Positions 25,523 to 38,019 of a DNA stretch of 64,000 nucleotides are shown here, piece after piece. The DNA comes from Persicaria tinctoria (Eukaryota > Streptophyta > Magnoliopsida > Caryophyllales > Polygonaceae), in contig JBANSL010000016.1 of NCBI GenBank assembly GCA_037127255.1, forward strand, positions 4,528,501 to 4,592,500, in the 5' to 3' direction. The translations under genes were made by a program, and so were the position numbers. Numbering within the stretch: the stretch's first letter is position 1; each line of letters begins with the position of its first letter. A model generated the notes under the pieces. The model did not search any database. It saw only the letters and a list, made by a program, of their open reading frames with translations, and was not told the DNA's origin.

Positions 25523-26412
25523 TAGACCTGTCAAAACACAACCCGACTCGAACGTTCGGAAAATTTCCGACCCGAATCCGAAAACCCAGAAATTTTCAGG
25601 GTAATCTGGGTTTCGACCCGATTGACCCGGTAATTTTCACCCGATTTACCCAATTGATCCGGTTGATTTATAATTATATATGATTAATTTTTTTTTATGG
25701 AGATTCCAATTTATTACATTTTATAATTACAATCACTTGATCTTTCATTTTCAAATCAACTTTTATATTTATTTGTATTATGTAATACTCCGTCTGATCG
25801 ATAGTATTTGATTTTTTATTTTTCAACAGACTTTTTTAAGAAGATAAAAATTCTAAAAAATATTAAAATATTAAAACAATTCTATGCTTATTACTAATTG
25901 CATGAAATTATTTAAAAAAATTATTTGAAAATTTGATATTTGATATATTATTACATTTTATTAAAAATTATGAGAAATAATAAAAATGAAATGTTTTAAT
26001 AAAATGTAATAATATATAAAATATCAAATTTTTAATAAAATTATTTTTTAAAAATGATTTAAAATTTTGATATTTATATATTATTATATTTTATTAAAAA
26101 TTACGAGAAATAATAAAAATCAAATATTTTAGATTAGATATAGTATATAATTACAAACACTAGAACTTATGAGCAATGTCTTTAATTTTAGATTTTTAAA
26201 TTTATCGCAAAATTATCAAATCATGATTTTTTTTAATTTAAAAAAGAAAAAATTGACTAACCCAAAATCGACCTGAAATGACCCAAAACCCGGTTAAATC
26301 CGGGTTTGAGTCAACCCGAAAATACCCGAAACTCGTATTACTCATGATCCGTATTACCTGGGAGGTTGGGGCCCGAAGTGACCCGACCTGAATGACTTAT
26401 TTGACAGGTCTA
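25523..26412. mobile_element. hAT-type element with TAGACCTGTCAA ends (copy 1)
   Basis: The termini TAGACCTGTCAAA and TTTGACAGGTCTA are perfect inverted repeats flanked by 8-bp duplications GTTCAAAC (25515-25522 and 26413-26420). Sub-terminal regions are dense in ACCCGAC / CGGGT motifs. The 890-bp body is AT-rich and non-coding. A shorter relative lies at 44979-45380 in the opposite orientation. It sits next to another hAT-like start (CAGTGGTGGATCTAGG, 25331), so it may be nested. Confidence 0.82.
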
Positions 26413-27109
26413 GTTCAAACCCCCTTCCCTGTTTACCGTTTTTGTTTCTCTTAGTTTCCTTCTACTAAAAATGCTTACTTAAATATAAAAAATTAAGGTT
26501 TTTTTCAATATATTTAAATAAAAACATTTTTTTAATATATACATATATAAAAAATTCTCAAATTTTTATAATTTTTGTTTTACTTTATTTTTTTTAATTA
26601 AAAATGATTATTTAAATAAAAAAATTAATATTTTTTCTAAAATATTTAAATAAAAAATTATTTTCATATATAATGAAAAAACAATTTCTCTGCAAAAATA
26701 TTTACCCCCCTCCCCTATGTATTTTTCATATTTATCCACCTCCCCTTATAAAATTTCTCATGTGATCTCAACGGTAAAAAAAAAAGTCATATAGAATAGA
26801 ACCCAATGGAATATTATTAATGCACTAGCTGTCAAGTTCACAACGTATACTTAATTAAGTTCACAACGTATACTTATCTATGTAACGTATTGTACAGCTA
26901 TGATATGATTGTCTAATGGAAGAAGATAAACATTGATTTTTAAAATGATAATGTTTCAATTGAAGTAAAAAAAAAATACTCCGTAAGTTAATTTAGTTGT
27001 CACATTTTATAAGATTTTTCTAAATATTAATTTGTATGATATTGATAGCAAAAAAGACATAAAAACCAACTTTGCATTGGTAACAAGGCGAGAACAGAAA
27101 ACCAGTTGA

Positions 27110-28222
27110 GTTTCATTTTAAAATCAATTTTCAATATAAGAAGAGTGACCCACTCATTTATATGCAAGACTCGAATTTTCGTGTTTTTTTATATAGGACA
27201 AAGATTTCAACAGTTATAGATATGCACTAGAAGCTGTTTGTTTATAGACACAACTAAATGCATTCTTTTATAAATAAGAAAAAACATGCTCTTTTTATAG
27301 ATTCGACAAAGATGTGTTTGTTATAGATATAACAGAACTTGTTCATTTATAGATCGACTAAATTTGTTTGTTTATATATACGACAAAGATGTGTTTGTTT
27401 ATGGATACAGTAAAACACATTTATAGACACGACAAAATGTTCGTTATAGATATCATAGAAATTATTTGTTATGTAGCTAAATGCTTTCGTTTATATATAC
27501 AACGACAAACATATCCATTTATAGATTCGACAAAGATGTTTCGTTATAGATATGACAGAACTTGTTCGTTTATAGGCATAACTAAATGTGTTCGTTTATA
27601 TATACGACAAAGATGTGTTTGTTTATGGATACAGCAAAACGCATTTATAGATACTACAAAATATTCATTATAGATATCATAGAAATTATTTGTAACGTAA
27701 CTAAATGCTTTCGTTTATAGATACAACAAAGATATATTCGTTTATAGATTCGACAAAGATGTTTCGTTAAAGATATGACAAAACTTGTTCGTTTAACACA
27801 CTAATTCGTTTATATATACGACAAAATTGTGTTTGTTTATAGATACAACAAAATGTGCTCGTTTATAGATACGACAAAGATTTGTTCGTTATAGATACGA
27901 CAAAGATTTGTTCATTATAGATACGACAAAGATTAATTTGTTCGTTATAGATACGACATAACGGGTTCATTTATAGGCACAACTAAATGAGTTTGGTTAT
28001 AGATATGACAAAACATATTCGTTTATAGACACGACAAAGACGTGTTTGTTTACTGCTATTCGTTTATAGATACGACATATATAGAGTGTTCGTTTTAATT
28101 TATAAACACGACTAAATGCGTTCATTCATAAACACGGCAAAATGTTTTCATTCATCGATACTTGCTGAATATATAAGTCAGTGAGCTACTTCTTCTAATG
28201 CCAATTAGTTTTATGATGAAAC
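27110..28222. repeat. Minisatellite array enclosed by terminal inverted repeats
   Basis: The outer arms 27110-27168 and 28161-28222 are diverged reverse complements (GTTTCAT....AAGAAG....CACT....TATAT....GCAAG). Between them about 27200-28160 consists of imperfect, head-to-tail units near 30 bp based on TTCGTTTATAGATACGACAAA. Open frames within it encode only the repeat. A second locus of the same unit lies at about 35090-35500. Confidence 0.75.
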
Positions 28223-28800
28223 GCTTGGACGCGTGACCTCCACGTTATATGACCCACCGGAATTTAACAATACTTCAAAAAAAAACATCTGAATTATATT
28301 ATATATTATATAATCCCTCCAAATTTGAAATTTCAAAAATTATCCAAACATTTAAGTTACATTTCTAACAAAATACAGCCAATTGACAGTTTTCACCAAT
28401 GATTATATGCAGATCATAAATATAAGTAACGGCAATATTCTGAACCTGCACGAGTGGTTCAGACTTGAAAATCATATGAGCAATTGCGAGGAGATGCCCG
28501 TTGGTTTGTTCAATCGATATAACCCCCTCTAATTTGGCAAATATAGAATGTCTGCAACACTCACACCTAACCTCTTCACAAACAGAAATTAAATTCATAC
28601 AAAGAGAGCGTATGAACATTTAATGTTTGGTTAAGAACAATGAACTTGTTCGTAGAGGAACAAACTGGGTAACTCCAAAATTAATGCACAAAAATGAATG
28701 GAAGAGAGTTAATCACTTGCCCTAAATGTGCAATTAACACCTCCAATTTCACCATTAAAAACCCCTCTTTGCTTCACAAAATTGAACTACACACAAACCC

Positions 28801-28908
28801 ACTTGCTAAAGAGCAAATCTCCTTCATCTTGGGTTCTCTCTTTTTAGTGTTTTTTTTCTTTTAGTGTTTTTTTTTCCTCTTAGTTTCACTTGCTAAAGAG
28901 CAAATCTC
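28801..28908 (+). repeat. 21-bp direct repeat in the response-regulator leader
   Basis: ACTTGCTAAAGAGCAAATCTC occurs at 28801-28821 and again at 28888-28908, each followed by a T-rich tract. It lies 100-200 bp before the start codon, in the presumed 5' leader or core promoter. Confidence 0.6.
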
Positions 28909-29008
28909 TTTTTAGAGGTTTTTTTTTCTCTTGGGCTCTCCTTCATCTCGATTTCTTTTCACTTTCTTGCCTTTTTCCTTTCTTCGGAACCTTGTTTCGA
29001 AAGTCGGT

Positions 29009-31765
29009 ATGGCTGGGGAAGATGTCATGGATATTCCAGTAGGATTGCACGTCCTTATTGTAGATGATAACCCAACTTGTCTCAAGATCTTGCAGAGGCT
29101 CCTTTCGCAATGCAAATACATCGGTACATTATTGACTTCTCTTTCATTTTTTGTGCTTGAATGGTCATTTGTTCCGAAGGCCTAATTGCGAGTTTTGATT
29201 TTTGTTGTGCAGTTACTATCACTACTGAGGCAAGGCTTGCACTAGAGATGCTGAGGGCGGACAAGGGCAAGTATGACATTGTCATAAGCGATGTCCATAT
29301 GCCGGAAATGAATGGGCTTGTTCTTCTTGAGCACATAGGGCTTGAACTTGACATTCCAGTTATCAGTAAGTCGAAAACTTGGTTTTTTTTAACACCTTTA
29401 TGATGATTAACTATGCTTGGGTCCATTTGGAATCATCCTCTCACCTCGGTGGGAAAAGGCTGCCTACATCCAGACCCCTAGACTTGGCCCTCCTTTTAGG
29501 GTTGGGTTGCCAATCCCTGTGATAGATTGTTGTTGTTGATAGTGGCGGAGCCAGGGGCAGGGGGGCACATGCCCCCCACCCTCCCCCTCTCCTATCATCT
29601 GACTAACTACTGATATGTATTCTCTTTATCGATATCTTCATTTTGATATATAATACGCCGTAATCTAACATCTGAGTAAAAAATTATGAATGTTTGAAAA
29701 ATTAAATGTATATTAATCACTTTGATTTTATTTTAATAAAATATAATGCTCTTATATTTTACTTAGATTGATATTCACATATTATAATTCATTTCAAAAG
29801 TTTCAAAGTGAGTGGTTATATTACTCATTTTGACAATTAAACAAGAAGTTTACACAAATTATTATATATGTTTATATATTATTATAATATGTTAAGAGTA
29901 AGTACGACAAGTTACATATTGACTCAATATTTATTGTATTGTATTTCTTATCCTTATTTTAATAATATTTTTCTTTGGCTATTTAATATATACATGTATG
30001 TATGCATACATGCATGTATGTAACATGCATGTATATGTATGAATGCATGCACATCAGCACATGTATGTGTGTATGTATGTTTAACGGAAAAAAAAACAAT
30101 GGTGTTTTATCATAGAGCGACAACGTTTTATCCTAAAATAACATCATTTGTTATAATATTATATAGATTTTTTTTTATGCCGCTTTAATCTAAGACGACA
30201 CTGCACATATATAAACTGACCCTGCGGTTTTCGTGTACATCCAGTGTTGTCAGCGAACGATGACCCGAGGCTCGTGATGAAAGGAGTGAAGCACGGTGCC
30301 GTCGACTACATGCTAAAGCCAGTGCGGCTCGAAGAGCTAAAGCACATATGGCAACATGTTGTGCGTCGAAGGCAGCTGAATAAACGAAAGGGAAAGGAGC
30401 CTATGATTGATGATGCTGACGAAGTAGATCCTGCTTTGTTGGAAGATGCAGCTGACAGTGTGTTTCCTGACGAAGCCTCGACGAAGAAGAGAAAGGATCA
30501 TAAAGAGGTCAAAGAGGACAACGACGATGGCGATGGGGATGAAGAAGAGCGCGGCTCTGAGAGCACTGACGTCGCCTCCCAGAAGAAGGCTCGCATTGTC
30601 TGGTCCCCTGAGCTCCACCAGAAGTTCGTCGACGCAGTTGATCAGCTCGGACCTGACAGTGAGTCTCTTTACTCCTTGAAACTCGGTACATTGGTTCTGT
30701 TGCCAGTTACATTATTCGTGTTGTTTTCGTTGCAGGGGCTTTTCCGAAGAAGATTCTTGATGCTATGAACGTCCAAGGGCTTACCAGAGAGAATGTTGCA
30801 AGCCATCTGCAGGTAAAGTTTAGATGTCAATCGTCGGTTTTGTCATCGGAATCATAAGATACTGATAATGAAAACATGTTTTTTTTTGGCTGCAGAAGTA
30901 TAGGCTTTACCTTAGGAGGATGAATTCGACATATCAGTTTGGGGATCCAACCATGTCGACTTTCGGACTTCTTGGTGGAGGGACGATGTTCAACCCGTTT
31001 TCTCGGATGCTTGGCCACCTGAACCCGGCTGCAGGCTACCGTGGAGGCCTGTCCCAGAGTGCGAGTAATCTGGTGACAAGCTTGGCTCAGAGCTACAATG
31101 TGGGTCGGTTTCAGCAACCGATAGCACCCCTTGGTATGTCGCCGTTCAGCCTGCAAAGCAGGGAAGGGCTTGGCAACCAAGGCGAGGTTGCAGCTCCTTC
31201 GGATGTCAGGCCTCAGGGCATTGCTCCTCAGTTGTTGCAGGACTATACGCGACGCATGGAGACTTGGCAGAGTGAGGTTACCGCGACGGTGCCTGTTCAG
31301 CAAAACCCACCACCAAACAACAGTCAGGTTCCTCCTAGCAGCTACAATGGTGCTGATTTGTCTTACCTCCAGAGTGCACTCGCGCGCCACTCGCTTGATC
31401 CACCACCTGCCACCTTCAGTGGTCCGAATGCAGGTGTGATAGGAGTCCAGCAAGTCCCTCTGGGTGCTCAGAATGTCGGCTACAATGTTACCATGGAGCC
31501 ACCAAGGTGGCAAGAGCCGCCTTTTGTGTCTCCTAACATCAGAAGTGTCTTTAGCAGCGAGCCTTTGGTTCCGGCCGTTGCCTCATCAAGCCGGGTTTTC
31601 GGGGCGGACAGTCCCTCTCCGTTCATCAACAATCTGCTAGACATTCAGGACAGTGAGATCGATTTGCTTGAGAACTACTTGCTCGACGATCCAGATCTTG
31701 AGCTCGATTTCGATCAGAACAATGGCGGAAGTCTTGAGGATATTGTGAAAGGATTTCCTAAATAG
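29009..31765 (+). CDS. Type-B response regulator (cytokinin phosphorelay transcription factor)
   Basis: A nuclear transcription factor activated by His-to-Asp phosphorelay from cytokinin receptors. Exons 29009-29123, 29213-29365, 30245-30658, 30736-30812 and 30896-31765 give 542 residues. Receiver domain: acidic pair D19-D20, phospho-acceptor D65 (in [10 protein letters not shown]), S92 and K114 (LKP), all present. Residues 203-262 form the GARP/Myb-like DNA-binding domain ([14 protein letters not shown] ... [16 protein letters not shown]). A basic, acidic linker (133-200) may hold nuclear targeting. The Gln/Pro-rich C-terminus ends in [10 protein letters not shown]. The start codon at 29009 was chosen because the receiver domain begins directly after it. 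An upstream in-frame ATG exists at 28931 in leader-like sequence. The 879-nt intron 2 carries mobile-element debris. Gene order suggests an ARR18-like orthologue, an inference. Confidence 0.93.
29415..29610 (+). mobile_element. SINE tail and hAT-like start inside response-regulator intron 2
   Basis: GGGAAAAGGCTGCCTACATC ... CAGACCCC ... TTGTTGTTG (about 29450-29540) resembles the 3' half and (TTG)n tail of Au/TS-type plant SINEs. It is followed by TAGTGGCGGAGCCAGG (about 29540), a common hAT MITE terminus. The matching other end was not found. An ATGT/CATG-rich tract follows at about 29990-30085. Confidence 0.4.
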
Positions 31766-32530
31766 GTACTTATTGTGGAAGTTTTGTTCATTTCTTTAGT
31801 GAGTTTGATGCTTTTTGTTTAGTCCTTTTTCATGTTAAAGGTTTTGTGGGATATGTGCAGGTGATGGCTTCAGACAATGATGATCGGTCGAGACTTGAGA
31901 TTTCGAATGCTTGTAGGATCTGCTCTTGATTGTCCAACAATTCCATCTTTCCAGTTCTAGTCCAGTTTTTCCTGTCATAGTTTCTTACCTCAGTTTATGT
32001 CTTGTTTGTTGTCACTCATTCACTCAGTTGGTTTTTTATTTTTCAGTTCCTTTCTGTGTTGTTGTACTTGGATAACTTCATTTATGGTTTCAGCTGGCTG
32101 AGTTTTTTCGAGTCCTTAAACAATCTCTTATTCCCATTCATTGGCACTATGAATCAAATCGGTTGGGTTTTTCATCTGATTGGATTTATATGTTCAGTTC
32201 CATGTTCTTATTCATTTTGAACTGCTTTAAACAGATCCTTCAGTACACACACATAAGATGTTCAAGCATGGAACTAATAGTAAACATAAGAAATACATTA
32301 TCATATTCAATTTCATCGATTTACAGTTGAATTCGCGGTGCTGATTTCCAAATGATCCAACTTGTGAAGTACACACACTAAAAGACTGATCACTGAACAA
32401 CAATTGATTGAAGTTACTGGTTTTTATGAGAATGACTAGTATCAATTGCACCTACATGGAGGCTCATCTATATATATGTTTATAGCAACTGAACCGAACC
32501 CTAAATTTATTTATTTATTATTTATTATTA
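31766..32530. other. Convergent 3' regions of the response regulator and the DUF1068 gene
   Basis: The two genes face each other here with 765 bp between stop codons. The stop TAG of the regulator is followed at once by GTACTT, and GTGCAG occurs at 31855-31860, so a 3'-UTR intron is possible. No other feature is seen. Confidence 0.5.
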
Positions 32531-34448
32531 TTACAACTCCCACCCCAACTTACGTGCACGTCGCTCCCACAGGGCTGTCAGCCTCTTCTCCTTGGTGAGT
32601 AGCGCCACTGAACGCTCCCTGGCCTCCTCACAGGTTTCTGTAGCAGCGTTGCACTTTTCTGCCTCCCTTTGGTACTGCAAAGCTATCCTTCTAGCTTCCG
32701 TGAAAGTTCCATTCATATGTTGTGCGTGCTCAGCTGCAACTGTTTCTTGCAGCTTCAATTCTTCCGTCAGTAAGTCCGCGAATTCTTTTTCCAATTCCTT
32801 CTTGAGATCAGGATCATTGCTTCCACAATCTGCATTGGCATGGATTGATTATTTAGTAGGTCAACAGAAGTCAAAAAAATATCAGACCCACAAGATTATC
32901 CAATGATGATACATAATGCATCTCTCCCCTAATAAATTTTCCACTGAAAAGCATTGCAAGTAGAAAAGTAGAGCAAACATGTTCAGGTGTAAGTTTGCAA
33001 CGTCATCTTTAAGGAAATGCACCATCTTTTTTTGTATGTGTTTTTAAAATGTGAAAGTGAGATTGAACTAAAAAAGGCGGGTTTTCTCCAATGTCATCAA
33101 TTCATTTGTGACGGTGTACATTGATGGAAAGAACGTATTTACGCCTCTCCCATTGCCTAATAAATGTAACCTAATTTTAATAATTTCCACTAGCAAATAG
33201 TTTACGTATCAGGAAAGAAACGCATTAGCGCGGCATACTTAATGCGTAAACTACTTTTTGGGTCTCAAAACAACACAACAGTTTTCAAATCCTAGTACAT
33301 TGACAAAGAGAGCTTGTCAAAGCTTCTGCAGCACATATACCACATATAATGTTCAATGCAGAACAGATGTATTGTCGTATTCTTATAAGGTAATCAGAAT
33401 AATCAAATTACCTGCAATTGAAAGGTTGGCCAAGCCTGCAAACAGAAAGAAAAAATATGTTCAGGTAAGATAGGAACTTATAAGGAAGCTATTAAAGACG
33501 AATGAAAACAACATGTTAAGATACCAACAATGGCAGGAGTTAGTTAGAAAGGAAACAACATAAAAACGGAAAAAAGAAGTTATATTCATCATTCATTGGA
33601 ATGGGCAGAACAAAATGTCCTCATCAAGAATATGTTAGGCATTGGCAGGTACAAGATGAAGAGTTAACAGTGATAGACACGGCTGTGAGCATGACAGAAT
33701 AGCACTTGGGATTATTAGCCGCGCCAACCATTCGCCAGCCGCCAGGTAGCAAACATGAAAAAGTATGTATGAACCTTGACTGCATATATCATAAACAATA
33801 TGAGCAAATAGCTTATGAGCAATGAGAATGACCACTCAGAAGATAAAAACATTTGGCTTTGAGCAAATCCAGAAGCAACATTTTGTCATCAAATTAGCTG
33901 AAAATCCAGAAATCATCATTCAGGAATCCTGTCTAGCAGTGAAATTAGAGTAGGACACCACGGGATCAACACACACACTCTATCCAATTCCAATTTTACA
34001 CAAATCTAACCTAAAAAGCATAGAAAGCTTTGGGAATCACAAAATTAGCAACAATTCCAAACAGGTAATTGACCTTGAAGTGCTCATGGTATCGCATAAA
34101 CCTAACTAGCAGCAGATCAGACGACTAAAGGAGATGCAAAATAACGAAATGTAAACAGATTTAAAGCGGAAAAATAGGGCAAAAGAGGAGAAATTTTAGG
34201 GAAATACCAGGGACAAGGCGAAGGAGGGAGAGGGAGGGAGGACAGTCGCAGTTGCAAGGAGCACAGGAGGAAGAGGAAGAGGAGAGATTGAAGAGGGAGA
34301 AGGAGGAAGAGTTGTGGAGCTTCCAAAAGAGAGCAGGTCCGCAAACACAGAGCGCTGATACAACTGCGAATGTCACAAGGCAGCACCTCGACCAGCCTCC
34401 GCCACCGCCACTGCTGCTACCTCCCCGCCGAGAAGCTCCACCTGTCAT
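32531..34448 (-). CDS. DUF1068 family Golgi membrane protein (ELMO/NKS1-like)
   Basis: Members of this plant-only family (Arabidopsis ELMO and NKS1 proteins) are small Golgi membrane proteins needed for pectin deposition and cell adhesion. Exons in transcript order: 34448-34208, 33435-33412 (24 nt) and 32829-32531, giving 187 residues. Seen: a Ser/Gly-rich N-terminus (1-20), one membrane segment (about 23-43, CLVTFAVVSALCVCGPALFW), a Cys-rich spacer (CAPCNCDCPP), then LRLVPGLANLSIADCGSNDP spanning the microexon. A long charged helix, likely coiled coil, ends in LWERRARKLGWEL. The start at 34448 was chosen because MTGGASRR is a family-like N-terminus. An in-frame ATG 37 codons upstream lies in leader sequence. 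The neighbouring response regulator is convergent. Confidence 0.9.
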
Positions 34449-35089
34449 TCCGATCGCCGGAGATCTGGAGCGTATACGGGAGAAGCACCTCTTCCCGCGT
34501 AGTGTGTGAACTGTGAAGTGTGAACACTTACTGAAAAGGGCAAGTAGTGTCAACAGCACTCGGATTCAGGATTCAGATCTAGTGCATTTATTTTAGGGTT
34601 ATTGCCCATTATTTTACTCTATTTGCAGTTATCCGCATTTTATAATAAAATTTGCATAAAACCACCCTATATCTCAATCTCTTAACAAGTGACCACAGAC
34701 CACCACTTCCCCTTTATTTTATTTTTATCGGCTAGAACATTTGTAATTTTGTATGTCCTAACATATATTATATAATTTGATTTTTGTACATTGTTCAAAA
34801 TTATCATCTATTTGTGAGTTGTGACATAACCAAAGTGAAGTAGTGGGGAAAAAAAAAATTAATTTAAATTAAGGAATGTTCTCATGGCATCAGTAATTGG
34901 AACAATATGACCTAATGGAATAATATCCAAATCTTGTAATATTTAAATATTTTGTTTGGAAAAAAAAAATCCATGTAATGTATGTATACTAGTAACATAA
35001 AATAGGAAATTAAACATAATTATGAATAATGATATATTGAATCAACAAAAGTATAAATTAATTTAGTCATTGACACAATTTTTTTTTTA

Positions 35090-35500
35090 TATATAGATAC
35101 AACAAGGTTGGTTAATAGATATGTTATAAATATAAGAAAATATGTTCATTTATAAGCATATCTAAATGCGTTCGTTTATAAATAAATAAATAAATAAAAT
35201 AACGTGTTCGATTGTTTATAAATACAATAAATGTGCAATGCGGTAAAATGTGTTCGGTAAAACGTGCTCATTCATAGAAACGACAAAACGAACTTGTTTA
35301 TAGATACGACAAAGATGTTTTTGTTATAAATACAACCAATCGTGTTCATTTATAAGCACATCTAAATGCGTTCGTTTATAAATGCGAAAAGAAAAAAAAA
35401 ACATGTTCGATTGTTTATAAATACGATAAATGTGTGATACAGCAAAATGTGTTCGTTCATAGAAACGACAAAACATGCTCGTTTATATATATATGACAAA
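35090..35500. repeat. Minisatellite-like array, second locus
   Basis: Imperfect tandem units on the theme GTTCGTTTATAAATACGACAAA recur across this stretch and match the array at 27200-28160. Copies are more diverged, and I see no flanking inverted arms here. Confidence 0.65.
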
Positions 35501-35753
35501 GTGTTTCATACTTATGTATAACTAAACTCATACCAACTAAGCTAAGCACACTCATTGATTAATTACTCTTTTAAATTTTTTTAACCCTTAAATTATTAAA
35601 AATTACAAAAAAATACATATTTTTTTATGTTTTCTTCCGATCCGGAGGCTCGAACCAGCTCATGCCCGGCCCCCACCCTCCGCCCCGGACTTCATATATA
35701 TTTACACCCCCAAAAATACTATAGCTTGTTAGTTGTTACTTCTTTTTTATTAG

Positions 35754-35970
35754 GGTAAATTACACATAACCACCCGTAAATTATTGTACTTTTCATATAA
35801 TCACCCATAAAAACTTAAATTATTTGTTTGTACTTTGTAAAGGAAATATGTTGCATGTATATAAGTGTTTGGATTCCAATTTTATTATGTTTATAATGCA
35901 AAATAGACAAGGTCGTCTTTGGTAAACAAAAAATTTAAGGTAAATTAAGGGTGTGTTTGGATTCCATAAT
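35754..35970. mobile_element. Deletion derivative of the 23.5-kb inverted-repeat element
   Basis: It begins GGGTAAATTACACATAACCACC and then jumps to interior sequence (GTGTTTGGATTCCAATTTTA, CAAAATAGACAAGGTCGT) that is also found at about 24020-24080. The left end and part of the interior survive. The right inverted repeat is missing. ACTATAGCTTGTTA occurs on both sides (35718 and 35972). Confidence 0.5.
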
Positions 35971-36189
35971 TACTATAGCTTGTTACTTCTTTTTTCACAT
36001 AATCACCTAGTAGGAGGTTTAGATTCCCAATGATGGGTGCTGAGTCATTTCTTTTTTGCTTCCTTTCTGCCTTTCTTTCTACTTTATGTTGGTTATCTAC
36101 ATATCTGTTTTCTATCTATCTGCTGTCTATTACCTAATTTCCTACTAGGTGCCCTGGGACGGTGTGTTTCCTTTTCTCTATTGTTTTGA

Positions 36190-36290
36190 GTCTTCCGGAA
36201 ACACTCTCTCGACTAGTTCGGGAAAAGAGTGTGTATATTCCGACCCTCCAGACCTCGCTTTATTGCAGGATATACTGGGTTGTTGTTGTT
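36190..36290 (+). mobile_element. Au/TS-type SINE 3' half with (TTG)n tail
   Basis: GTCTTCCGGAAACACTCTC ... CGACCCTCCAGACCTCGC ... GGATATACTGGGTTGTTGTTG matches the recognisable 3' body and TTG tail of plant Au-like SINEs as I know them. The 5' limit with pol III boxes is not clear. Confidence 0.5.
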
Positions 36291-36685
36291 AGAAGTTTAT
36301 GTGTGATAAGCTATATGATAGGGTATATTTTTTAGACTAACGATCATTTATGAAGATATTTACAGATTGTAAATTTAATTACTACTAGATCCAAGCACAT
36401 ATCTTTTTAATAGAAAATGATTTATCTAAAACCAACTGAGTTCACTGGCATTGGCTACTGCAGTACTACCAGATGAATTATTGCAGCAAAGACAACGATG
36501 GATGGGTCCTCCATTTGAGGTCGTGTCGATCATTTCCAGCTGTGTGAGTTGAATCATGTCCAAAAAGTTGCATATATACTCCATACCATTTAATTATATA
36601 TATTGCTCTAATTGATCTTCAACTAACCCACTTTTTTCCTCCCCTAAGACTAAGTGGACCCATTGTTAAATAATGTAATTGGAGC

Positions 36686-37037
36686 CAGTGGCGGATTCAG
36701 AAGTGTTTAATTGATAGGGCGAAAAATTAATCTCTAATTTTTTTTCCGAAAAAATCATCAATATTTAAAGTTTTCGGGTTTAATTATAGTATTAAGTTAT
36801 GAAGTTTAACAAATGATGAGTATGATAGAAGTGTATTAATTTGGTAAATGATGTGAAAAATAATTTATATCGTTTCAGTCTTGAAACGTTTATAACTTTT
36901 TACTCGATTATCGGATTTGAGCTTATAATATATCAAATCGAAGCTATCGACGAGAGAAATATGTATATTAAATTTTATTTTTTATTGGAGGGGAGGGGGC
37001 GAATGCCACCCCCGATCCTTTAAAGGATCCGCCCCTG
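36686..37037. mobile_element. hAT-type MITE
   Basis: It starts CAGTGGCGGATTCAG and ends GGATCCGCCCCTG, inverted ends of a common plant hAT MITE type. The flanks ATTGGAGC (36678-36685) and ATTGTAGC (37038-37045) are 8-bp duplications with one mismatch. It is 352 bp and non-coding. Confidence 0.8.
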
Positions 37038-38019
37038 ATTGTAGCTATTCACGTGTGAAACATTGGGGGAAAGTAAAATCATATGTATGCCACGAAATGT
37101 TTGTGGCCATGACTTTGATTGTGTCACTTGCAAATTGTAAACGATTTGATCAGCACAACGGCACGGGTGGGCTCTATCTTACCATGTTTAGATAGATTTT
37201 TTTTTTCTATTGCAATGTTAAATCTACACTTCTTAGTGATAATTAGTGCCAATGTTATTAAAATCGTACGATTTTGTACATAACACTTCCATATCACATC
37301 GAATATGATGTGTTGGGAGTGAGTTATAAGTAATTCGAACTCTACCTGTGTCATAAAAGTTATTTCTTTTTCAGGCTCTAAGTGGGGAACGGATCTGAGA
37401 TGAATAGGTGAAATGGGTTGGCATCTCTTTAAGATCACGAGTCTTATAGATGGTATCAGATACGACTCCGGGTCTAGAGGTACTCTGACAGTATGCTTTA
37501 AGTGGAGGAGTTTGTAACACCCAAAATACAGTAAATGATTGGAATCTTATAGAAACAATCGTGTATGTATACTGTATAATCGTATTAGAATTGGTACGTA
37601 GCGTCGTAACAGAATCGGTAAAATCGCAATGAGATCTTACGATTGTAATTGCAAATGTACTTTATTTTCTTTAATTTTGGGGTTGTTAGGTGACTTCTTG
37701 GCAGTTGGGGTCATATTTAATTTTGACAATTGAGGTGAACTTATTATTGTTAATACATCACTTTAATTTTCTTTTTACCAATTTAATTATGAATGGATAT
37801 AGTAATAATGAACATCATTTTCAAATGTGGAAGATAATCGGTCTTGCTATCCATACGGCGATATCTCGTTAAACGCATGGTCATATCAGTCGACACAGAC
37901 ATCCCGAGTCGACAGAGGGTTGTTGTGAGAGGAAAGGAGGAGTTGCCGACTATGGGGATCTGTTGGGTTTAGCCTTACCAAAGCTAGAAAAAATGACACA
38001 AATCGGACCTATGATACCA

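Larger units (their letters stand above)
22498..29008. other. Gene-free spacer between chitinase and the response regulator
   Basis: From 22498 to about 23547 I see only AT-rich sequence, presumably including the chitinase 3' end. Then come an inverted-repeat element, TRIM-like remnants with a primer-binding-site motif, a large hAT element, and a minisatellite inside inverted repeats, each listed separately. The block 28540-28590 shares CAACACTCACACC with the hairpin at 61291. The response regulator leader occupies roughly the last 250 bases. Confidence 0.6.

Noticed and set aside
27200..28160. CRISPR-like array or repeat-protein gene
   Set aside because: Units are imperfect, contiguous and without unique spacers, and the genome is a plant's; open frames arise from the tandem unit itself and contain no recognisable domain.
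34252..34509. Glu-rich plus-strand open frame
   Set aside because: It is the antisense of DUF1068 exon 1; its composition mirrors the Ser/Cys-rich coding strand.
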